Positions 57,600 through 64,000 of a stretch of 64,000 nt of DNA are shown one piece after another. Where the stretch lies: NCBI GenBank assembly GCA_014526335.1, contig JACTAT010000223.1, forward strand, positions 655,570-719,569, given 5' to 3'. Position 1 is the stretch's first letter. Each line of letters starts with the position of its first letter. The position numbers were made by a program, and so were the translations under genes. Under the pieces are notes generated by a model, which saw only the letters and a list, made by a program, of their open reading frames with translations, searched no databases and had not been told where the DNA came from. Origin of the DNA: Chrysaora quinquecirrha (Eukaryota > Cnidaria > Scyphozoa > Semaeostomeae > Pelagiidae).

Positions 57600-58275
57600 T
57601 ATTAGTTACAATTTGAGATTTAAAGCTCATCTTTCTTTGATTTTATCTGGAGTAAGCAGAAGCGGAAAAAAAATTTGGGTAGAAAATCTGTTGAAAAATT
57701 ATAACAATATAATTGATAATGGCAGACAATATCCCAATTTTATGTGGATCTCGGGAACAAATCAACCAGAATTGTTTGAGCGTGTTAAAAAAAGTTTTAA
57801 AGGGAATGGTAGATTTATTACTGAGCTACCTGAAAATTTCTACAAAGAAATCGAAAAATCAGACAAAAGATTAACTATTGTTGTCGATGATTTAATGCAT
57901 GAAATTGCCAACTTTAAAGATTTAGGAACATTTTTCACAAAAGGAAGATCTCATCTAAACATCAATGTCATTGTTATGATGCAAAACCCTTTTCAAAGGG
58001 GAACAGAAATGAGAAATTTAGCTCTAAATGCTCAGTATCAAATTCTTTTCAAGAATCCTCAGTATCAAGTTCTTTTCAAGAATCTTGATAGAAGTCAAAT
58101 TAGATTTCTTGCATGACAAATTATGCCCTCATCTCCAAAAACATTCCTTGACATTTACAATGATGCAACATCAAGAATGTATGGCTACTTACTTTGTGAT
58201 TTCACACAATCAATCAGAGAAGATAAGAGATTTCGCACAAATATTTTCCCTAATGAACCTCCTTTAGTGGTCTAA
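57600..58275 (+). pseudogene. Polinton packaging ATPase (FtsK/HerA type), degenerate
   Basis: The enzyme would power packaging of the element DNA. The P-loop region reads LILSGVSRSGKKIWVENLL (57630), where the usual GxxxxGKT is changed to GVSRSGKK, losing the Thr/Ser. Then MWISGTNQPELFERV, RLTIVVDDLMHEI (Walker B acids, about 57870), FFTKGRSHLNINVIVMMQNPF (with the sensor Gln-Asn) and the C-terminal block SRMYGYLLCDFTQS. A 27-base tandem duplication (about 58033-58086) repeats QYQILFKNP/QYQVLFKNL. A TGA at 58114-58116 interrupts the frame, which then continues to TAA 58273. Neighbours on the same strand are a small basic protein and the integrase, a normal Polinton order. Confidence 0.7.
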
Positions 58276-58279
58276 AAAA

Positions 58280-58290
58280 GGCTATAAATA
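58280..58290 (+). promoter_or_regulatory. TATA box before the small basic gene
   Basis: GGCTATAAATAGG lies about 30 bases before the ATG at 58320, like CTATAAAA before polB at 2902. Likely a gene-specific Polinton promoter. Confidence 0.45.
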
Positions 58291-58319
58291 GGCATCAGCA
58301 ATTCAGTAAACCAGTAAAA

Positions 58320-58436
58320 ATGGATTCTTTTCAGAAGAAAGTCATGGAACCAAGCAAACCTGATGATGAAAAAGCCAAGAAAAAGCCTAAAAAGATCATA
58401 ATTAAAGGAAGAAAGTGTAAGAAAAGAAAGCGATGA
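58320..58436 (+). CDS. Small basic Polinton protein, 38 aa
   Basis: ATG at 58320 follows a TATA box by about 30 bases; the stop is TGA 58434-58436. The product starts MDSFQKKVMEPSKPDDEK and ends in a run of Lys and Arg (KIIIKGRKCKKRKR). Such a protein could bind DNA or serve as a nuclear-localised structural piece. It lies between ATPase and integrase. No family is recognised; being intact in a broken element may be only because it is short. Confidence 0.35.
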   Translation: MDSFQKKVMEPSKPDDEKAKKKPKKIIIKGRKCKKRKR

Positions 58437-58486
58437 AGAAAAAAGTGCACAAATGTTAAATTGTTAGAATTGTTAATTGATTAATT

Positions 58487-59240
58487 ATGAGTTTAGAAAA
58501 GTTATATTCTGATCCTTCTGTTCTGGGTTCTCTCGGGGGTTTTGATAAAGCGTATAGGGAAATCAAAAAAGTAATTCCTAATTTGAAAAGGAAAGATGTT
58601 GAAGAAGGGAGTAAAACTAGTCATGCATATTCACTTCACAAACCAAGTAGGAAGAACTTTAAACGAGAGCGGATACTAACCAATAACATTGATTATTTGT
58701 GGGAATGTAATCTTGTTAATATGACGCAATTGAAAAAAGAAAACGATTACATTACATTCCTCTTATGCTGCATTGATACTTTTAGCAAGTATGTGTGGGT
58801 AAAGCCTCTAAAAAGAAAAACAGCAAAAGAAATTGTCAATGCCTTTAAAGAAATTTTATCAGAAAGAAAACCTAAAAAGGTACGATCCGATAAAGGCAGC
58901 TAGTTTATAAACAAAGAATTCAAAGCTTTGTTGAAGAAAAATGATATTGGGTTTTACACTTCAAATAATGAAGTAAATGCGGCAATTGTTGAAAGATTTA
59001 ACAGAACATTAAAAGGACGAATGTATAGATACTTTACAGCACGACATAAGTTGAGGTACATTGATAATTTACAAGATTTTATCGATTTATACAATAATAT
59101 ATACCACCAATCTATTGGTATGAGACCCTCTGAAGTCAACCAAGGCAATCTCAAAACTGTTCGAAAAAGACTGTTTAAAAAAGAAACAAAAAAAATAAAA
59201 AGCTTTTCAAAACTGGAGATTTCATCACCTTCACCATCTC
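58487..59240 (+). pseudogene. Polinton integrase (retroviral-like DDE), inactive
   Basis: The integrase joins element ends to the target. It begins MSLEKLYSDPSVLGSLGGFD, typical of Polinton integrases. The core has LWECNLVNMTQLKKENDYI (about 58697), CIDTFSKYVWVKPLK, VRSDKGS (58881) and AAIVERFNRTLKGRMYRYF (about 58980). The first catalytic Asp of WxxDLVDM is Asn, and a TAG stop (58901-58903) replaces the residue after KGS; the second Asp and the Glu are kept. After NLKTVRKRLFKKET the frame shifts, and the C-terminal part (chromodomain in many relatives) is missing, replaced by a LINE fragment on the other strand. Confidence 0.8.
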
Positions 59241-59760
59241 TTTTTGCTTATATGAACTTAACTTGGCCACAATTGGGTGTGTTTTCTGTGACCCATCTTC
59301 ATTAAATTTAGCCCCCATTCTGTGGACTCATTCAAAACTCATTTCGTTGTCTACGTTCAAAGATTCTTTGATGACATTCTTAACCAACTTTTCGGCACCA
59401 AGAGGGTCCTCTGCTGCTTAGCTCTCTGCGATATTGTAGAAAACTAAATTATCCCTGATCGAACGAGCTTGGACATCGACGATTCTTTTTTAATTTTTTC
59501 TGTTAGCCTTCCTTGCTCGTTCAACTCCTTTTTAATATTCTTCATTTCATCCTTTAGGTAATCATTTTCTTTCTTGAGATTAAACATTTCATTCCTTGTT
59601 TCCTTTAGGTCATCACGAAGCCTTTCCACAATTGATTCAATCTTATCAATCTTGTCCAGTTTTTTTAACTGACTAGAAATGGTCAAAAACATGTTCTTAA
59701 TGTCCTAAATTTCAGGATCTTCATTCTTATCAGCATCAACAAATGAAATAAGTTTACCCA
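59214..59760 (-). pseudogene. L1-type LINE ORF1 fragment (coiled coil and RRM)
   Basis: The minus strand from 59692 gives a coiled coil (LKKLDKIDKIESIVERLRDD, LKETRNEMFNLKKENDYLKD). After a shift near 59460 follows RDNLVFYNIAES, VKNVIKESLNVDNEM, VHRMGAKFNEDG and HPIVAKLSSYKQKEMV, the RRM and C-terminal region of L1-type ORF1 proteins, with stops near 59430 and 59335. Its end abuts the broken Polinton integrase, so this LINE or a deletion removed the integrase tail. Confidence 0.55.
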
Positions 59761-60690
59761 ATGGAGGTTCTTGTAATTGTCTATGTATAAGATTTATTAG
59801 ATTTTTGTTACAGTTAGGCACAAAGAAGCCCGTTTCAATACATGTCATGGCTTATTCGACATACTGTGTTCAGGTTACCCCTTTGATCTTTACAATAAGA
59901 AAAAACATGCCTGCTCGGCAAGACATAAAAACCAGAGTATTGGTAGCTGGTACGAGTAACAGATAGTCTAACTTTTATGTACATACCCCACATACCAACG
60001 ACTCATCACATATCTGGAAGTAGAAGGGGAAGGGAGAGTACGAAGCCAGGGTGTCCTAGAACATGCATGCACAGTAGGTGATGTTGCATAAGAGTGTGAT
60101 AATTTTCCCGATAAATCCCTCCTTACTTCCCCCCTTGGAGGAGGAATGTGAAAGGAAGCCTATAGGTTTTGCACATTAGCAATAGTTTTTGAAAAATGGG
60201 AGAGTAATCTCAAAAGATTCCTTGAAGTGTTTTCAAGAAATTTCTCTAAAGAATGAGTCATGAATTAATTCATCATATTAACTTCATCAATAACTTTATT
60301 TCATAACAGTTCTAAACGTTAACAATACTATTAGAGTTGCTACATACAGTTATATTTCAACACCTGAATCTTCTGTCTCTGCCCTACGAAAAATTATATC
60401 ATAACAATCACACTGAGCCATCCCATCCCATCCCATTCTCTGCCGCAATAGTTACAGATTGGCAGTGTGGAAGTTCCATCAGTGTACAATCCCGGAGTAT
60501 AGCAATGTAGAGAACATCTATCCAACTTGTTATCTATCACACCATGTAGTTTGAAAATAATTTCTTTTTTCCCCTCATCTAAACTTAGAAGAATTGTAGA
60601 TTTTTTTAAATTGTTAGAAATGGAGGATAGTGAGTTGTTAAACAGATAGACAAGTGATGAGCTAGATTTAAAATTATATTTAGATTTTAA
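59761..60690. other. Non-coding stretch
   Basis: No gene recognised. A CATCCCATCC run at 60421 and several AT-rich segments are the only visible features. Confidence 0.35.
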
Positions 60691-60699
60691 ATATAGGAA

Positions 60700-61095
60700 T
60701 GACAGAGATAAAGAAGGAGAAGGAGTTTGATAGGAGTCAAAAAAGTCTACAAGAAGTCACAGTAGAGATAAATAGGATGACAGGTGTAGACTAAGAACTA
60801 TGGATTGTGGTAGGAAGCAAAGAGAAGACAAGAGTAGGGCTGATCTACGCATCCCAAGAGGGTAGGATCAATATGAATAAGATAAAAGAAAGGTGCAAGA
60901 GCATAAAAGAAGAGATTAACATTTCCAAAATAAATAAAGAAAGAGTAATAATAGTGGGAGATTTCAACTGTAGAATTTGAAAGAAAAAAGCAGGAAATAA
61001 GGATGAAGTTACTAAAGGAGGCAAGGCATTGATTGGTTTAAACAATTTTGATTTGGATCAGGTGGTATTGGCAGTGTCTCCTCGAAATTGTGGAA
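60700..61095 (+). pseudogene. LINE endonuclease fragment
   Basis: LIYASQEGRINMNKIKERCK (60840), then ERVIIVGDFNCRI (60940) and NKDEVTKGGKALIGLNNFDL. VGDFN is the Asp-Asn motif of APE-type endonucleases, and EVTKGGK is shared with certain L1-like LINEs. A stop follows GDFNCRI, and the frame is lost after 61090. Confidence 0.5.
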
Positions 61096-61103
61096 CTTGG
61101 CTC

Positions 61104-61487
61104 TTACTGTGGTTGCGTTATGAATGGGAGATCAGCATGTCTAGCACAGAAGACACCATGATCAGCTCTCCAGGATTGCTTTAGGATGTCTAGTCTTTCC
61201 TTTCTTTCCTTTCTTTCCAATGATGGTTGGTTACATGATGCCAATGGCATATTGGAGAATGTATGTTTATGACCAGTCCAGTAATAATATCTGATGTCAG
61301 AGCTGATTCTTTTGAGAAACTCATTCAGTAATTTGGGGAAAGAGTTGTAAAATCCTTTGGTATCAAATGTGTCTCCAAGAATTTCATGAAAAACTGATAT
61401 GAATGACTCAACAGCATCACTTGTTCTGGCTCTTGGGTGTTCTGGAGGAATACTTCTTCTTCCACATATATATATATATATACACAT
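61104..61487 (-). pseudogene. Exon of a repeat-type protein (VESF-motif family)
   Basis: Minus-strand frame with RRSIPPEHPRARTSDAVESF, SVFHEILGDTFDTKGFYNSF and LKRISSDIRYYYWTGHKHTF. The phrase IPPxHPRARTxDxVExFxS is one I have seen in uncharacterised transposon-linked proteins of invertebrates, where Asp/Glu may be catalytic. The sequence around the N terminus is an ATATATAC repeat, so the border there is uncertain. Confidence 0.4.
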
Positions 61488-61619
61488 CTCTACATAGCTG
61501 AAGACTAGTCAAATTTGCAAGCAAACCAATAACAACATCCCATGTCAACTACGATAATTGTGACCAGTAGATAGATTCACAAACAAGTTTTTAAGCAAAA
61601 AGGGTGACTTTCATATGTT

Positions 61620-61715
61620 CATAGTAAGAACAAATTGTAAAAAATGGATTTCATTTTCAACTTTATTTTTCTTACAAGATTGGCAGATTCTGGCCCCTGT
61701 AGGAAGCTTTTCTCT
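61620..61715 (-). pseudogene. LINE ORF2 C-terminal zinc-knuckle fragment
   Basis: The minus strand reads TREKLPTGARICQSCKKNKV and ENEIHFL, the short CxxC-HxxxxC region near the C terminus of L1-like reverse transcriptases; the last Cys is missing. It is cut at 61715 by the candidate solo LTR. Confidence 0.45.
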
Positions 61716-62274
61716 TGTAGTAGTTAGCATATATTCGCATACATTAGCATATTTAGGCATTCCATTCTTAGGTAGCCATTTTAGGTAACATTCATAGCAT
61801 CCACTCACTTAGGCATCCCTTCATTGCATCATTGCATGCTGCCCACGTAGGTAATTCCCGCAGCATCATAGGTATTACCTTATATGTCATATGTAGCATA
61901 GCCTTCGTTATTCATACCATATTTAGCTAGTTTTTCTTACTGTTTTAGCCTTTTGTTTCATTCCTTATATGTAGAAAAATATTGTATATAGTTCACTAAG
62001 ATTTAGTATAAAAGTAGGTACATTTTAGTTAGTAATTATTCAGATTCAGATTCAGGATTCAGAAGCAGAAAACACAAACTCAAGTTTCTCTCTCTTGCTG
62101 ACATTTTTCTGCAGCACGCAAGTAAAGCCTACCAAAGTTTTGGGTGAGATCATTTCAAATTGTTCAGTTCATATATATTTTAGCTTAGCATTTATTCGTT
62201 ATTGGTAATTCGTCAAATTCCACGTTTTACCAAACTCTTCTCCCCGTTTTAATTCGCAGTCGATTATCACTACA
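61716..62274. mobile_element. Candidate solo LTR, 559 bp
   Basis: Begins TGTAGT and ends ACTACA, a 6-bp inverted end of the TG...CA kind. It contains a TATA-like AGTATAAAAGTAGG (about 62008) followed by a region that could hold a transcription start. Interrupts a LINE fragment at 61715. No clear target duplication (TCTCT left, TCTGA right), which lowers confidence. No internal retrovirus-like genes are present. Confidence 0.35.
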
Positions 62275-62735
62275 TCTGAATTTTGCCAAACATCTTCTTA
62301 GTGACCTATCACATGGTTTGATATATAGTAGTAAAAAGCATTAATATATTGTATTAACAGTAGCACAAACGAACAAATAACAATAACAAGCAATAGGAAA
62401 CAAACTTAGTTATTCTGTGAACGTTGAATTTAATTAACATATTTTGGGAAAATAGAGCAAGCTATGTTGAGTTTGTTTTGTCGTATTTCCTGAAAAGATT
62501 CTTTGATTGGTACTGTAGAAACAAAATGGAGAAGAAATTCAATGTTCCTTATCCTGAATATGAGGTAAATTCATAATAATGAAACAATTTCAAAAATCAT
62601 ACTTATTTCCGTCTTCTTGCTGCTTTTCTTTCTTTGCAGACAAGACAATAATAGTATTTTAATTAATCAGCTCTCTTTGGAGTAATATTAATGCAATCAC
62701 CATGGAACCATAATTCACACTGTTCTCATTGAATT
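62275..62735. other. Non-coding stretch with one possible exon
   Basis: A possible plus-strand exon near 62490-62562 reads FFDWYCRNKMEKKFNVPYPE before GTAAAT. ACCATGGAACCATAATTCA (62698) and TGAATTATGAAACCATTCC (62731) form an imperfect inverted repeat. Confidence 0.3.
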
Positions 62736-62739
62736 ATGA

Positions 62740-64000
62740 AACCATTCCATGGTTCCTTACACATACAGTGCAGCATTAAATCATCATCATCATCTTCAGA
62801 TACCTCCGCCTCTGTCTCCAAGAGTCCTGTCTCTTGTTCAGTATTCACTAAAAAATATAAAAAGAAATCGTAGTGTGATTGGACTTTGACTGAAATGAAA
62901 GTTAGGTATTACATGTTGAACATCAGTACAAGCTCTACCTAATTAAAAAGATGTAAATTAAATAATGCTTTGGAATTTTTACATGCACTCTTCTTTTGAA
63001 ATATCAAGCACTCTGCTGTTTGTAAAACTTACACTTTGAAGGGGAGGCTGAAGAAAATGCTACTTTATTCTCACTGCAACAAGCTTGGAAATTCTGCACA
63101 TTCCTTGATACGTCTTTGTGACTTTGGTTTACCTGCTTTAACTGCAGCTGTCCCTCCCTTTTCATTGTTACTCTTTTTGGAGTTCTCCCTCTTCCTTGAA
63201 CTGTCTTTTCTCCTTTTCTTGATTTGATACAAATGATCAACCAACATTTCCACATCACTCATAGGCAAAAGGCATTCTTTTGCAAGGTTTGAAATTTCCT
63301 CTTCAGACAGAGAACTGTTGCTTGGTAAATTCTGGATGACAGAGTCTTTTATTACATCTTTTGGAGGCTGGCAATAACTAACTTTTTCGCCCTGTTTAAC
63401 ATCTCTAGAACTGATTCAACAGAAAGGTAAAAGGTAATGACGAGTGCAGATCACTCAATTATACTGAGAGCATTCTGCACAATCCTTAGTTCCCCATGGT
63501 TTTAAAGGATCTTTGACTGGCAAGGGAAGTACATCAATAGTTGGCCCAAGTGGATACCAAAGACATTTAGCATTCATTCTTCCCATTTGGCAGACGGGAT
63601 GTGGGCAGTGTGACTCAAAGCAAGGAAGGAACATAAAAATTTACTGCTTTGGCAGGTTTTTCACCATGTGTCTTGTTCGCATAGCCCATACTTTATCAAA
63701 GTACTTTATCAAAATCTTCAGGATAAAATTTTCATTTCCCTTCTTGTGTATTCTGGCCCTTTTAGAAAAACTTTTAGTCGCAACCTTCTTTCTCGGTATT
63801 TCTCAGCTAAAGCACTAGTGGACCCTTCGATCAGATTGATAGCTTTCCCGGAAAAAGTTGTACCTGATACACAGTTTATATATACACTCATTGCAGACTT
63901 AAGATTTGCATCAAGGTTTTCTTGACTGATCTTCCCAGTGTTTTTCTATCTGTGTTAGAGATCCATTGATGGTTGATGGAATAAAGATACCAGAGTGTCC
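62740..64000 (-). pseudogene. Repeat-type gene with Cys fingers and PHD start, exons
   Basis: Minus-strand exons. About 63480-63650: LPCFESHCPHPVCQMGRMNA and LWYPLGPTIDVLPLPVKDPL, ending DCAECSQYN, a pattern (C...HP.C...WY.xGP...PLPxxDP..PWG..C..C) shared by a family of transposon-linked proteins in invertebrates. About 63060-63410: EEISNLAKECLLPMSDVEML and KKRRKDSSRKRENSKKSN. About 62750-62848: ETGLLETEAEVSEDDDDD and LHCMCKEPWNG, which looks like the first Cys pair of a PHD finger; the rest is missing. The gene probably continues past 64000. Exon limits are approximate. Confidence 0.4.

Noticed and set aside
63513..63818. Plus-strand membrane-like open frame
   Set aside because: It is the complement of a Cys-rich exon on the minus strand that has a recognisable pattern.

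Overview
The window looks like intergenic and intronic DNA of an animal genome, and most of it is a transposon graveyard. It is AT-rich, has short spliceosomal introns with GT-AG ends, carries many simple-sequence tracts, and has one 500-base run of N (14409-14908), so it is scaffolded eukaryotic sequence. The families present (Polinton/Maverick, Kolobok with THAP, piggyBac, KDZ, CR1/L2-like LINEs with an SGNH domain, an HMGXB3-like repeat gene, a PIN-like repeat gene) together resemble an early-branching invertebrate such as a cnidarian. That host assignment is inference only. Almost every coding stretch has stops or frameshifts.

Layout. 1-9190: a Ulp1-like protease gene broken at 2310 by a Polinton whose terminal repeat begins at 2311; the Polinton polB gene is itself interrupted by an inverted copy of the element's other end plus host flank (about 3811-4640); then a long broken HMGXB3-like/SAP/Ulp1/PHD gene. 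9300-14240: rearranged LINE pieces, a GGGTTTTT-rich patch, and a small THAP-derived transposon (13003-13531) inside another repeat. 14909-21545: a long broken gene with PIN-nuclease-like acidic motifs and a Cys-rich C terminus, then an intact LINE ORF1-like gene cut by a simple repeat and a Polinton terminal-repeat fragment. 21656-24765: a tandem dimer of a tRNA-like/hammerhead-like element, and a gene with 33-base phase-1 micro-exons and one in-frame TGA. 28257-37265 (minus): an intron-rich KDZ transposase gene split by a degenerate CR1/L2-like LINE (31510-36090) on the plus strand. 37510-43740: scattered exons of unrecognised genes. 44216-51444: a Kolobok-type transposon bounded by TTAA, carrying its THAP transposase (minus) and a P2X7-C-terminus-like gene (plus), with two smaller MITEs nested inside. 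53351-55110 (minus): broken piggyBac transposase. 55713-59240: broken Polinton genes (small Gly/Ala-rich basic protein, packaging ATPase, integrase). 59214-64000: LINE fragments, a candidate solo LTR, and exons of a repeat-type PHD gene.

How it fits together. Nesting gives relative ages: KDZ gene older than its LINE; a CAACGTT-rich repeat older than the Kolobok, which is older than its TA and TTAA MITEs; the Ulp1 gene older than the Polinton. The most notable non-coding signal is in the Polinton terminal repeats: tandem TGACGTCA palindromes followed by long perfect arrays of alternating nGAAn/nTTCn pentamers, the textbook heat-shock-element pattern, then an inverted CCAAT box and a TATA box just before polB.
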